Below are positions 13,481 to 25,870 of a stretch of DNA of 64,000 nt, piece by piece. The stretch lies in contig JAKSXM010000014.1 of the NCBI GenBank assembly GCA_022575985.1, forward strand, positions 29,388,001 to 29,452,000. The letters run 5' to 3'. Below the pieces are notes generated by a model. The model had not been told where the DNA came from and made no database searches. It saw only the letters and a program-made list of their open reading frames with translations. Origin of the DNA: Anagrus nilaparvatae (lineage: Eukaryota > Arthropoda > Insecta > Hymenoptera > Mymaridae). Positions within the stretch are counted from its first letter, which is position 1. Every line of letters begins with the position of its first letter. The translations under genes and the position numbers were made by a program.

Positions 13481-14403
13481 TGGAACTAAATAAAATCTCA
13501 GTTTTTGAAAACTATATTTTTTGAAAAAATGGCACCTTACTTAACTAAAACTTTTAATATAACCAACAGTTTTAATATATAAAATGTTGATATATTTTAT
13601 TAAATAACTTTTCAAAAAACTGTCATTCTTATTATTATTTTATTTAAAAGAAAATTCAAAAAGAGAAAAAGAAAATAAAAAAGAATATTAAAATATATAT
13701 TTATTTAATACTTGAATATTCTGAAGAATAAAAAAATTATGTAAAATTGTACGTGAATTATTTGTAAAATTTATGTCTTCAGAATATTAAATAAATTTTT
13801 TTCAATAAATAATAAAAAAATATTTGTTTAATAAAAAGTAAATATTTCAAATATTTATATTTTTATTCTGAAAAAAATTTAAGATATTTTTTTTGTATAA
13901 TTGCATAAAAGATATTTCTCTGTTTACTTACTGACAAACAATGTGAATAATAATGGGGAGTAAAAATATAAGTCTTATTTAAAAAACAGAGTTTCTGCAG
14001 AAGTCTGAATTTAATGTATTATGATTCATGAATATATTTTCAATTTCAATTAAATAAAAATCTTGGGGAAATTGGTAAGTCACTTTTTAATTTTATTCAA
14101 TAAGAGAATATCTGCTATTGAAATATTTTATAAGAAAATATATTTGACTTTTCGAACTGATGCTTAAAGTTTGAAATTTGAATTCTGAAATAATCTTAAT
14201 TAACGATGTGATTCAATTTTAGCCAAAAGGTTAAGGTTTACCTTTGAAGAAATTTTGTAAATTTACAGCAAGAATTCAATATTCATTTGACAGTGAAAAA
14301 TAATAAAATCAACATCCTTTATCCAAGAAGATATTTTAAGAGTAATTACTTCATAATTGTAAAAACCAATGTGACGTAATAACGATTTTAGAGAAAATTA
14401 TCT
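13481..14403. other. AT-rich sequence, no feature
   Basis: Short A/T runs and imperfect small palindromes around AATATTCTGAAGAATA (13732). No open frame worth listing. Confidence 0.5.
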
Positions 14404-14411
14404 GTTCAGTT

Positions 14412-14645
14412 CATGGATACACTACTTATATGCGGATATCACATTCAAAAAAAAATGTGGCTAATTTTAAAAAGAGAGAAAGTATATGTTCCGACCTTTT
14501 ATCCTTTTCTAATAGTAGGAGTAGGGAAGATATTCTTTTAAGTTAGTAAAGGATAGCGAGTCGGAACAAAATTTCTAGCAGTAGTAATTTCTCACTTATA
14601 GGTTCTTATAGAGGACGTTATATCCATATAAGTTGTGTATCCATG
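14412..14645. mobile_element. MITE (234 bp) with 8-bp target duplication
   Basis: Ends CATGGATACACTACTTATAT and, inverted, ATATAAGTTGTGTATCCATG, flanked by perfect GTTCAGTT at 14404-14411 and 14646-14653. Inner arms pair too (GTTCCGACCTTTTATCCTTT against AAAGGATAGCGAGTCGGAAC). An 8-bp duplication is typical of hAT and P superfamilies; the CATG start is nearer to P-type ends, but that is only a suggestion. Confidence 0.85.
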
Positions 14646-14653
14646 GTTCAGTT

Positions 14654-15216
14654 AATAAATTACAACAAAGTAATTAGATCATAAATTAAATATTCAAAAT
14701 TGTCTAACATTACTATTAATTTACATGCCTACACATTAAATAAAAAAAAAATTACACTCGAAAGCAAAAAAATAGTATTAAATTCTCATAAAATATTAAT
14801 TTCCAGTTAAAAAAAAGTAATAAATACACAGACTCATCTCTTTTTTTTTATCTATAATTATAAAAAAAAAAAAAAATGACATTTATTTTATTATTATAAT
14901 ACAGATTTTAAAAAAAACACATGTTAAAAAAATACACTTGAGAACTCCCACAATATTAAGTACACATAAAGATTTCTTTCACTTCTAAAAAATTCAAAAA
15001 AAAAAAATATATATATCAAATTTATCTCTTAAAATTAATTCATCATGCGTGACCACAGGATGCTAAAAAATACATTTTATAAAAATAAAAAAATTAACCA
15101 AAAAAAATTTTTGAATAGTAGTATCATTTATATAAATTGAAATCAAAATCTTAATATTCAGTAGTTGCGAGACGAAACTTATGAATGATAATTTATTCTT
15201 CTGTATATATATATTA

Positions 15217-15252
<36 letters not shown>

Positions 15253-17639
15253 TTGATAACCAATGAATATATGCAACTGAATTGAATTTGCAATAAGTTT
15301 CTTATACTATAACTTATCTACTATAAGTTAATCCCTTCATCTGACATCTAAAGGAAAATTGGAATTGATAAATATTCTATACAAGTAAAATATCAAATAA
15401 GGATAACATGAAAATATTGGAAAAAATAAATAATCATGATCTTTTTTTTCCTACTATCTTTTTTCGTATATTAAAAAATAAGGAGATTTCTTAAATTAAA
15501 TATTGGGTCAAAGTTAAATCACGCAGTTTATTACTTAAAGAAAACGATAAAGTATAAGTAATAGAAAGAAAAGTTAATATTGTTTTAAAAGTTTGTTTAT
15601 CGTTTTTATGTAAGTAAAAAAATGGGATAAGATATTTATAAGATTAAACGATATAACTTTACATGCACTTTATTTTTTGGTTTTTTTTTTATGTAAGTAT
15701 GAAACCTGTAATCAAATCAAACACTTTAGGCAATGTAAAGTTGCAAAGATTAAGGCTTCAAAAATAAATTGTATGTAGACTTTAATAATCTTATAAATTT
15801 ATTATTATATTAAAATAAATGTTTGTAATTTTAATAATTATGGTTATTAAATTGTGTAATTTTTAGGTACATTCAAGTTTTTGTTAGTATTTATAAATTA
15901 TTTAATAGTTTGTAAATATTTATGGTATAAATTTATATCTGTGTTAGCTTGGCTGAATAATTTCAAAAATTTACTTATTTTTGTAGGTTGAGATACTAAG
16001 GATGTGCGGTTGGCAGAAATATCCGGTACCTGACCCAAAGATTTAGATATTTTTTTGGGTTTCTCGAAATTTCAGCCAGAGAAATTTTTGAATTTTCGAA
16101 AATTTTCGGCCTCTATTTGTAACTTGATCCAACCGAGTACTATCTGAAAAAAGGCTCCAATTTCCGGACAAGCTACCCGAAATTATGGCTAAACACACGT
16201 CCCTATTGGATTCGACGAAAAAAAGTTCGATAAAAGATAAAGAAAATTTTTATTTTTGGTGTAATTTCTCAAGTTTAGGAACAATAAATTATAAAAATTC
16301 CTGTAAAAGTATGGTGTCCTGGCTAAATACAAATTACAATATATTTATTAAGCCTTGTTTTATTTTGACTTTCATGAAATTGTATAAAATATGGATTAAC
16401 GAATTTAAATAAAATTTGAAAACTGTTTTAGATTGTTTTCGAATAGTGAATTTTTAATATGCATATATTTATTCGACTGCCATTTAAAAAAAAATATTAG
16501 GGTTGGACACTTTCACTTGAAAAAAAATTTCCTCATTTCTCAAAATTCTACGTTTCCTGAAAATATATGGTTCCTGATTACAAATACATAGGCTTTTATG
16601 TTGACTCTATCAGTACTTATGTATTTGAGGCACCATATATGTAAAGGTGATTTTAAGTACCTATATTTTTTAGGAACATTATTTTTTTAGGAAATGGAAA
16701 TTTTTTTGCGTTTGGAATGTTGTGAAATAAAGAAATTTTTATATAAATAAATAAAGGAGACAATTTTTTTCAGCAATAAAAATTCAGATTTTATAAAAGG
16801 CAAAACAAGCTGAAGTACAGGTACATTTACATACAGAAAATTTTTAATTTAAAATATGTGAGCTCCTTGAAAAATTTTTTTTTTTGAAATTACGTCTATT
16901 GATAAATAGCAAATTTTAAAAGTATTTCGGCTGAGTTTGCATATCTATAAAATTACAGAAATCTTAAAGTTAAATTGCAAAACATTTTTGAGATTCTCAT
17001 AGGAAGCATTAAGTTTACTACCCCTCGGTATTTCAGGCAAGAATCGTTAGCACGAATAAGCTTAGAGCTTTTCTTCGAGTTTTCGATACTTGTTTATGCT
17101 ATAATAATATTGTTATTATCCTGCTAGTGCCTAAACTTTGCGTCTCTATTGCATAATAAACTATAAGATCTGATATAGTATGCAGAGTAGAATTAGAATT
17201 TCGTGTATGAAAAACATATAGTACTAGAATAAGTTTTCAAATAATAAAAATGGAAAATATAAATGTAGGAAAAATTAAATTTTTTAAATATTCTTTGAAT
17301 TGTTTTTAGTCACAAATATACTCCGGCTACACCCGGGAAATTCAAAAATGAGTAATTTTCTGAAACAACATCCAGCCTAATGTATATTAAAATTTGATGT
17401 ATACATAAATTGCATAATTTACTATAATAGATTTATAAATAATAAATATAAGAAAATACAAGTAAAATATAAAATTAAAAAATTACTCAAAAATTATATT
17501 AAAATATGTAAATTCATATAAAATTTTAATGCATATATAGCAATTTAAATAAATTATACAATTTTGTAGTATAAAATTATTGAATAAAACTATGTATAAA
17601 ATAATTTGAAAAATTAAATAGTAAAAGAAAATTAAAATT
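14654..17639. other. AT-rich gene-poor sequence
   Basis: Includes a TA microsatellite at about 15216-15250 and an imperfect inverted repeat near 16520-16720 (ATATATGGTTCCTGATTACA against ATTTGAGGCACCATATAT). Around 16010-16200 there is a mildly GC-rich unclassified patch. No gene supported. Confidence 0.5.
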
Positions 17640-17712
17640 TCAACTAACCACGTGCTTGTAACCGACGTCATTCCCGACGAAGAAACTTTCGCCGGTAAAA
17701 CGGCGTAAAGCT
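17640..17712 (-). other. Possible short 5' exon on the minus strand, speculative
   Basis: A CpG-containing patch (CGACGTCATTCCCGACG, TTTCGCCGGTAAAACGGCG) within very AT-rich DNA. On the minus strand it reads GGGAATGACGTCGG, giving MTSVTSTW and then GTTAGT, a possible splice donor. No downstream exon could be identified, so this is a guess based on composition and one donor-like site. Confidence 0.2.
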
Positions 17713-18209
17713 TTTCACTTTATATTTCCACTATATATATAATTTAAATCCTTGTTTCGTTTCTTATTTTTTTTAATATTAATAAAAATTTATTATTTTT
17801 CTTATTCTTGATTATAACTTTTATTTCATATTATGTAATAGAGAAATTTATTTATCACAACCAAGTTAGACTTGTTTTTTTTTTTGTTATAAAAAAAAAA
17901 GTTTAAACAATAAAAAAAAACACAAAACAGTCGATATTTTAAGTTTGAAATAAAGTAACTTTGATTACATACTATTCGTATGTATTGAACTTGCAACAAA
18001 AGTTTTTATTTATTAATTTTTTTCATTAAAAGCTTCATAAAACTTCACATACACATAGCGAAAAATAAATTTTTTTTGTAATTAAAAAAAATTAATAAAA
18101 ACTTTTATAAAGTATATATTGTATTTTTATAATATTTATAAAGCATTAACAATATATATATATTTATATAATTAATTATTTGAAAAAACGCACGCGCGAA
18201 ATAATATTT

Positions 18210-18360
18210 TTAAGTTTCGCGATCGGGGGTCGGCGAGCGACTGAAAACGTATTCTGGTTCTGGAGAACTAGGATGTTGTTTTATATATAAAAGCGAACGT
18301 TCGTATAAACCAAACCGCCGGCGCGCACTTAAAAGAGGAACCGGCAATATTTTTGTGCTT
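18210..18360 (+). promoter_or_regulatory. TATA-bearing, CpG-rich promoter-like patch
   Basis: TATAAAAG at 18286-18293 is followed by the palindrome CGAACGTTCG (18294-18303, containing GAAnnTTC) and a CpG-rich stretch (ACCGCCGGCGCGCAC) at the expected start region. Upstream is CGCGATCGGGGGTCGGCGAGCG. This combination is very unusual for the window and looks like a core promoter plus 5' leader on the + strand. No gene downstream within the window was recognised. Confidence 0.4.
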
Positions 18361-18419
18361 GTGTGGGTGTGTATTTGGTTCGCTGACACTTAAAAAAAAA
18401 GCTCACGTATACTTATAAA

Positions 18420-18420
<1 letters not shown>

Positions 18421-18452
<32 letters not shown>
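18421..18452. repeat. TA microsatellite
   Basis: About 15 TA units, directly followed by the foldback element at 18452; TA repeats resume after it, suggesting insertion into the microsatellite. Confidence 0.85.
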
Positions 18453-18455
<3 letters not shown>

Positions 18456-18738
18456 GATGGTAGTTATATAAAAAAATTACTTGGATTTGCGATTGAAGGG
18501 TGAAAAATTTTCCATAAAAATTGTAACTCTTTTTATTAATCCTTAGTGATGTCTCCAAATACATGGGCTTTAGTGGGACTAAAAATTTTTTCCATAAGAG
18601 CCCATATATTTAGTAACAACACTTAGGATTGATAAAATGAGTGATAATTTTGGGAATATTATTTTTTTGGTAATTGGCAAATTTTTTCGCCCAGTAATAA
18701 AAAATCCGAGCAATTTTTTAAAATAACTGCCAGGTTAA
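18452..18738. mobile_element. Foldback MITE inserted in a TA tract
   Basis: Left arm TTAGGATGGTAGTTATATAA and right arm AAATAACTGCCAGGTTA are inverse and imperfect, with further pairing around ATACATGGGC/GCCCATATAT at the centre. Both sides are TA repeats, consistent with TA-target insertion. Confidence 0.65.
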
Positions 18739-20857
18739 TATATATACATACAAACATAAAAAACATCCTGAGCTAATTACTCCCTTTTTTCTTTTCTTTA
18801 CTATTTTTATATTTATTATATATAAATTTTATTAGTGTGCTCGTGCATACAGGTTCTTCCTATTTATTTATAATTATGTATCTCTTTTTTAAAATCTTGT
18901 ACCCGCAACTAATAATACTGTTTTTTGTTTTTGGGATGCTATATAAATATATCTAGATCTGGATATGTACCTGTTAAATTTATCTATTTTAAAATCTTTA
19001 CTTTGCAAGATTTGCTATAAAGATTACAAAGTCAAAAGATTAATGAAAAAAATTTTTTTAAATAATTTATCAATTTTAAAATTATCTCAATTTTTATGTA
19101 GCAGAAATTTAAATATTTTTTTTTTCACTTCTAGCAGTAACCTACTTATTTAGGAATTTATAAGAATTATAAATTTTGATAAATTAAGTGAATTTTGATA
19201 AAAAAAAATACCAGAGGAAAAAAAATTTATAGATAAACTAAATTTAAAAGTATAGGGAAAAAAATGTATAAGCTGTTTAGTTAAATAAACTTCATGGTTT
19301 ATAAAGTTTTTCTCTTTGTAATGCTTTTTTTTGCAGTTATGGTTTAGTTTACTGATATAAAAATGAAAATTACTGATAATAGTCAAGAGCTTTTACGAGT
19401 ATCAGTGTATGTGTGTGTTAATGTGCACTCATAAAATATATCATTTATAATTTAACGAAAGAGAGGGAATATTTAAAACCACATCCTGTCATTTTGGGGC
19501 TATCAAATAATACTAAAAAATGATAAGATTTTTTCTTTATATTAATAAAAATTACATAATAATATTATTTACTAACCAAATTGATCGTGGTTGATTCATA
19601 ATGAAAATAATTTTTATTTTCCAGGACTATTATAAGAAAAATCCTAAAAATTCACAAAATATCTTGATACAAAGGGTTAGGAAATAATTCCGAGGCCCTT
19701 TTTATTTTCGATACACAATACAAAAACTAAAAATAATAATAATTCACCCACAACAATAGAAATGCGTTGGTTAAGGCACGCGGCAAAACTGACCATAAGA
19801 TGTATAAAACTTATTGCGAGGCAAGTTTGAAAAAGTCTTTTTTTTTTTTGTTACGATAGTGGGAGAAAGAAATATATATATGTGAAAAAATATATGAAAG
19901 AAAGATAATGATGGACCTAAACATTGATGCGTATATTACATTTTAATAAAATATATATATAAAAGTGGGGGTGTCACATAGACAATGATTCCTTGCACTC
20001 ATTCACATTAGCTGATATATAATACAATAAACGCCTCTGCAAAATGCAAGCATAAATTTTAATTACAAATATATATATTTTTAAAAATAATTTATTAAGT
20101 TTTCAGAAATATTAATATCTAAAAAATTGCAAATTAAGTATTATTTCTATTTTATTATTTTGTATTATATAAAAAATGATTTATTATATTTTGAATTATA
20201 GGTGAGATCTTATATTATTATATATATACCTTGGATAAAAGTTCATCGGACAGCAATGACGACAATGTTCATCCTATTCAGCAAATTCTTATATTTTTAT
20301 ATTATATATAGCAGTGTCGTATATATAAGTTTATAAAAATTCGATTTGCTGATACATGTGAAAAAAAAAATAATAAAAATTATTAGCACATGATTCTTCT
20401 TGTCGAATGTCATTAAAAAAAATTATAACATTATTTATATTTCATAAATTATTTAGAAAAAAAATTTTATTTATAATACAGTTTTTTTTCATTTTTGAAT
20501 TATTTAATGGATTTAATTATTATTTAATTTTTTTTTTTCGTTATTTTATACTTGGGTTGTTTTTTATTGGTATCTATAAGTTAATTAACAAATTAAAAAC
20601 AGATATAAAAAATTAAAATTATTCATGTGAAGAATGTTTTTTGTATAAAAATATGAATTTTATTTGTTCTGTATCGATGATTTTTAGATATTGGGTTTGT
20701 GTTTTATAGATTTATAATTTGAGCTTATTTCCAGGTTTTTTATTCTATCAAACTTATATATATTATATTTGTGAATGAAAATAATTTGCAGCAATGATTT
20801 TTAACAATTTATAGATATTTTATATCTTCAAAGTATACTAAATCATTTAAAATGTTT
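18739..20857. other. AT-rich gene-poor sequence
   Basis: The frames at 18965-19386 and 20407-20616 are phenylalanine-, lysine- and isoleucine-rich low-complexity readings of AT DNA. No repeat end or motif recognised. Confidence 0.5.
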
Positions 20858-21034
20858 CAGTATGGTCATTTCTACATAGCAAATAATCATTTTTTATGAT
20901 AATCATGCCTGATAAACATTTCATAGTGTAGCTGGCGTAATTTTATAACTTACGCACATAATTACATCGGCTACACTAAAAAAATGACATGATTATTATA
21001 AAAGATAATTAGGTGCTAGTGTAGAAACGGTCTG
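20858..21034. mobile_element. Small foldback MITE (about 177 bp)
   Basis: Left CAGTATGGTCATTTCTACAT pairs with right GTAGAAACGGTCTG, and internally GTGTAGCTGGCGTAA pairs with TTACGCACATAATTACATCG...CTACAC. CAG-type ends; no clear duplication. Confidence 0.6.
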
Positions 21035-22039
21035 ACAAATCAGATCCGGTATTCTCGAATCAGCAAAATAAATAGTGCTTCAGATTGTTAAATCAAACTT
21101 GGTGTCAAATGCATTAGATTTTTTTATAAAATTATGTTCACGAAATTTCAAGAGAATAAGCATCTCAAAAATAATTAAATTGATCAGTTTTTAAAGTTTC
21201 AGGAAAAAAAATATTTGTAAAAAAAGTTGCTTACAAAAAAATAAAAATTCACTTACCAAGACAACAACTTTATTGAAAAATAAAAATTGCAGCTTGAAAC
21301 TTTCGTGAATTTTTTAATCTATTTAATACTACATTCTTAAACGGGTTTTAGAAAATTTTATTTTGGTAAATGCTATAGATTATAGGCCCGAGGCGCGTAG
21401 CGTACAGTGTAGTCGCATTTAGTACAATAAACATTTCTAACACGAGTTTCAGAATGTTTTTTCTCTATTTAGGGCAATAATGACGGCCTCTCAAAACTGG
21501 AATATAGTAATTATTGTCCGCAAGTAGAGAAAGATACATTACTTAGAGGCTAAAAAATTTATAATTAGTCGAAGCGCCACCAATGTATTTCGTAACCCAC
21601 TTTTTTTTTTTTAGGTCCATGGATAAAAATAGGTGTATATATTATATGTTTTTCGACCTGCTAAATCCGAATCCGGGGTCTATTTTGGCCTAAAAGTGGC
21701 AGATTAATTGTTATTAACAAATTATTGCAAAATTAGCCCAAAATTTTGCAAAATCGAGTGGTAAAGTTAACAAGCTTCAAAAATTTATGAGTTAAGCAAA
21801 ACTTTCTGATATAATTTAACTTAAAGTATAAAAGTTTTTAATATTTAACTCTTTAGATTAATTATTTAAACAATTTTAAATTGTTTAAACAATTTGTAAA
21901 TGTTAATAATTACTTTTATGGATCTGAGTGCGGAACTAAGTTACATGTATTTTTTCATGCCCTAAATACAAAATAAAGCTTAATTTAGAAAAAATTAAAG
22001 GGGCGAATATGTAATTAATTTTCAATAATAGTTTGAATA

Positions 22040-22400
22040 CACTTATAGTATCAAGGGCGCAAAATATTCGGTATTAGCGTAGCCACTAGAACGAGTGCTC
22101 AGCGAAGCTGGGCTTGAGTAATAGGAGCTCAGGCTATTTCCTCAAGTTTTAGCCCACGCTACTAAACTATTTTTTGCCTACTGAGGTGTAGAACGCATGA
22201 AGAAAATTTCACGTCGAGTTTTATAGAATTTTTTTGTAGCATTTCTCGTTTTAGACATAAAAAGGCAAAATATTTTAAAAATCATGGACGAAAAACTTTA
22301 GACACTATCGTGAACATATATATCCCTCGTGCCCGGCCTCGTCGAGAACTGTTTCTAGTGATCACGTAAGTACCCAAACTTTTGCACTCTTGATACTTAA
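22040..22400. repeat. Nested palindrome, also present near 56190-56380
   Basis: TATCAAGGGCGCAAAATATT pairs with CACTCTTGATA about 330 bp away, and ACGAGTGCTCAGCGAAGC pairs with TCGTCGAGAAC. The right half (CTTTAGACACTATCGTGAAC, CGTGCCCGGCCTCGTCGAG) matches the separate copy at 56190-56380. Confidence 0.65.
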
Positions 22401-23010
22401 TATAATAACGCTTTAAATTCGTATCCAGCGTATAAAAAAATATAAATTGAGCTTTAAGTTCGTATCCAGGGTATAAAAAAATACATGTAACTTGGTGTCG
22501 CACTCAGTCGAAATCCAAAAAAGTAATTTGCATTTACATATAGTTTAAACAATTAAAAATTATTTAAACAAACGTCTGTATAATTTTTATCGAAATTGAG
22601 CTTTAAATTCGTATCCAGCGTATCAAAAAATACATGTAACTTGGTGTCGCATTCAGTTTTGATCCAAAAAAGTAATTATTAACATTTTCAAATTGTTTAA
22701 ACAATTAAAAATTGTTTAAACAATCACCTGAATAATTTTTATCGAAATTGAGCTTTAAATTCGTATCCAGCGTATCAAAAAATACACGTAACTTGGTGTC
22801 GAACTAAGTTTTGATCCAAAAAAGTAATTATTAACATTTTCAAATTGTTTAAACAATTGCCTGTATAATTTTTATCGAAATCGAGCTTTAAATTCGTATT
22901 CAGGGTATAAAAAAATACATGTAACTTAGTGCCGCACTCAGTTTTGATCCATAAAAGTAATTATTAACATTTACAAATTGTTTGAACAATTTAAAATTGT
23001 TTAAATAATT
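22400..23010 (+). repeat. Internal tandem repeat of the 1733-bp foldback
   Basis: Four imperfect units. Each has AATTCGTATCCAG, then ATACATGTAACTTGGTGTCG, then AAAAAAGTAATTATTAACAT and the palindrome ATTGTTTAAACAAT. Spacing falls from about 188 to about 134 bp because the palindromic segment is present once or twice. Confidence 0.82.
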
Positions 23011-23354
23011 AATCTAAAGTGTTAAATATTAAAAATTTATATACTTTAAGTTAAATTATATCAGAAAGTTTTGCTTAACTCATAAATTTTTGAAGCTTCT
23101 TAACATTTACAACTCTATTTTGCAAAATTTTTGGGTAATTTTGCAATAATTTTTTCTAATAACAATTAATCTGCCACTTTAAGTCCAAAATAGACCCCGG
23201 ATTCGGATTTATCAGGTCGAAAAACATATAATACACCTATTTTTATCCACGGACCTAAAAAAAAAAAGTGGGTTACGAAATACATTGGTGGCGCTTCGAC
23301 TAAATTTTGTTTCGGATAGTACGATCGTTAATTCAATAGAAGCAAATATTTAAA

Positions 23355-24972
23355 TCCTATAATTCTCCAGTAAAATCACGGTTTTGGTGGTATTGTTTGT
23401 GGCCGCTACCAGATTTGGTCTACTATAGGTTTTTTGGGTCGCTGAACACGAAAATCGGGCAAAACTGCCCCTAAAAAGGGCATTTTTGCTATATTTATTG
23501 TAAGCCTTTTAAATTTGGTATACGGAGGTTTTTTGGGTCACTGATAACGAATATTGCAGTTATAACTATGAAAAATTTCACCTTCACCCTTAAATCGGGC
23601 AATACCGCCCCTAAAAAGGGCATTTTTGCTGTATTCATTGTAAGCCTTTGAAATTTGGTATACGGGGGTTTTTTGGGTCACTGATAACAAATATTGCAGT
23701 TATAACTATGATAAAATTACCCCTTCACCCTTAAATTGGGCAAAACTGACCCTAAAAGGGGTGTTTTCGCTATTTTCAATTTAGCCCTTTAAGATTTGGT
23801 GTAATAGGGTTTTTTGGGGCACTGATCACAAAAATCGATGTCTTTTCAATTAACACGTAACTCGTCAACCTTATATTAGCCGAAACTACTCCTAAAAGGG
23901 GCGCTTTCGCTAAATTCGTTCTAGCTTTCTAAGATTTAGTCTGATAGGGTTTTTTAGTTCGCTGATCACAATAAACGGCCCATGAAGGGTTATTTTGAGG
24001 CATAATAAAAGCTTTGTTTAATGGCAAAAATTTTTTTTTTAATTTTTGAAAAATTTTTTAAATGATAAAACATTTGCTTACCTTTATTTTATAAATAAGA
24101 CATAACTTGTAAAATGAATGATTCATTTATTTATACCTTTCAAACCTTTTAGGAGTAGTTTTAGCAAATTTGAGGCTGAAGACCTAATTTTTAATTGAAA
24201 AAAACGCGATTTTCGTGATCAGCGACCTAAAAAACCCCTTAAGACCAAATCTTGGAGGGCTAGAGCGAAAGTAGAAAAAACACCCCTTTTAGGGGTACTT
24301 TTGGCCAATTTAAGGGTGAAGGGGTTAATTTTCATAGTTATAATTTCAATATTCGTGATCAGCGACCCCAAAAACCTTTATTAGACCAAATCTTGGAGGG
24401 CTAGAGTGAAAGTTGCAAAAATACCCCTTTTAGGGGTAGTTTTGGCTAATTTAAGGGTGAAGAGTTAAGTTTTAATTGAAAAGACATCGATTTTTGTGAT
24501 CAGCGACCCAAAAAACCCTAATAGGTCGTATCTTTGAGGGATAGAGTGAAAGTAGTGAAAACACCCCTTTTAGGGGTAGTTTTGTCCAATTTGAGGGTGA
24601 TGGGGGAATTTTTCAGAGTTATAACCGCAATATTCGTTATCAGCGACCCAAAAAACCCCCGTATACCAAATTTCAAAGGCTTACAATGAATACAGCAAAA
24701 ATGCCCTTTTTAGGGGCAGTTTTGCCCGATTTAAGGGTGAAGGGTTAATTTTTCATAGTTTGAATTGTAATATTCGTTATCAGCGACCCAAAAAACCTCT
24801 GTATACCAAATTTCAAAGGCTTACAATGAATACAGCAAAAATGCCCTTTTTAGGGCATTCGATTTTCGTGTTAAGCGACCCAAAAAACCTATAGTAGACC
24901 AAATCTGGTGGCGGCCACAAACAATACCACCCCCCCCCCCCCCCCGCGTGATTTGACTGGTGTATAAGTACA
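23355..24972. repeat. 1.6-kb hairpin with tandem 140-bp units in each arm
   Basis: Outer arms: AGATTTGGTCTACTATAGGT at 23412 against ACCTATAGTAGACCAAATCT at 24886. Within each arm about five units of about 140 bp repeat, each with GGTTTTTTGGGTCGCTGA (left) or its inverse TCAGCGACCCAAAAAACC (right, at about 24220, 24360, 24502, 24642 and 24782) and a small CCCCTAAAAAGGGG-type stem. The centre is about 24000-24180. It lies 55 bp after the preceding foldback. Related single or few units occur at 34850-35240, 45390-45640 and 62400. Confidence 0.85.
24930..24945 (+). repeat. Poly-C tract (16 bp)
   Basis: Sixteen consecutive C in the right arm of the 140-bp-unit hairpin. The left arm has CCACCAAAACC at the equivalent place, so the run expanded in one arm only. 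A second 16-C run (45990-46005) sits before a similar TTTAACTGG word. Confidence 0.9.
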
Positions 24973-25324
24973 AAATATGATGTTGTTTTCTTATGTATAT
25001 TATTTTTCAATACCACATTCTAAATACTTTGTACGTATTTTTCTCGCAAAAGAAATGTGCTGATAATAGTATATAAGTAAGTTCAATACAGTAATTATTG
25101 TCAACATGTTTTTAATATTTTCTAGTTATAACTTTATGTATCATAAAATTATTTTTTAAAATTGCAAATTTTTGGAAATTTTTCTTTGAATTTTTCGATG
25201 ACCCTTGTAAATCCAATCATCGGTTATACGAAAATGGATGAATTTAGGTAAAAGCTTATGAAATCTTCTCAGGAAGAGTTAAAGAAAAAAATTTCCTATT
25301 ATATATACAAATGGGGTGAAAAAA

Positions 25325-25870
25325 CCCCACCCCATTCCCATTTACCTAAAAAATTAAAAATAAAATTTTTTGCAATTTTGAAGGGATCTAGTATAGGTAT
25401 TTTGGACCGCTAAATCCAAATCTGACGTCAAAAACCAAGATAAAAAAATTTCTTCTTACAAAACTTTTAATTGTTAAATAAGTTTAAAAAATTCTAGAAA
25501 AATACAAAAAGTTTAAAAATCCGTAAATGTTTTATTTTCCATTAAACATTCTCCAGTATTTATAATACAAATATTTAAATTCTTACAAATTCTAAATTTT
25601 CTTATATATATCTCCTGTTCTTGATAAATTTTAAAAATCTGTAGATATAAAATCAAATTTTATTAATAAATGTGGCCCAAAATACCTAATCCCGTAATAA
25701 AAATTAAAATAAATCGGTTTTTAAGAAATATTGAATCTTAAGGGTTGAAGGGTAAAAATAAGGGTAAACCCCTCTAACTTGGTTTTTGACGTCTAATTCA
25801 GATTTAGAGTCTCAAAATACCTATTGGATCCCTTCAAAATTGCAGGAAATGTTATTTTTTAGGGGGGCCG
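25325..25870. mobile_element. Foldback element (about 545 bp)
   Basis: Left CAATTTTGAAGGGATCTAGT and right CTATTGGATCCCTTCAAAAT are inverse, as are ATCTGACGTCAAAAACCAAG and TTGGTTTTTGACGTCTAATT. Exact ends and duplication not resolved. Confidence 0.75.

Larger units (their letters stand above)
21568..23300. mobile_element. Large TA-flanked foldback element (1733 bp)
   Basis: Begins GTCGAAGCGCCACCAATGTA and ends with its exact inverse, flanked by TA at 21566-21567 and 23301-23302. The inverted arms run for about 390 bp with few differences, implying recent activity or gene conversion. Between them lie a nested palindrome (about 22040-22400) and a tandem repeat of about 135-190 bp (words CGTATCCAGCGTAT at 22423, 22611 and 22763). 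No transposase frame. The termini match the 573-bp MITE at 8370, so both were probably moved by one Tc1/mariner-type transposase. Confidence 0.88.

Noticed and set aside
22282..22503. 73-codon minus-strand frame
   Set aside because: Falls within the repeat interior of the 1733-bp foldback and contains a repeated word read twice.
23412..24900. Regularly spaced repeats that might suggest a CRISPR array
   Set aside because: Units of about 140 bp without a short direct repeat and unique spacers, arranged as an inverted pair in eukaryotic DNA.
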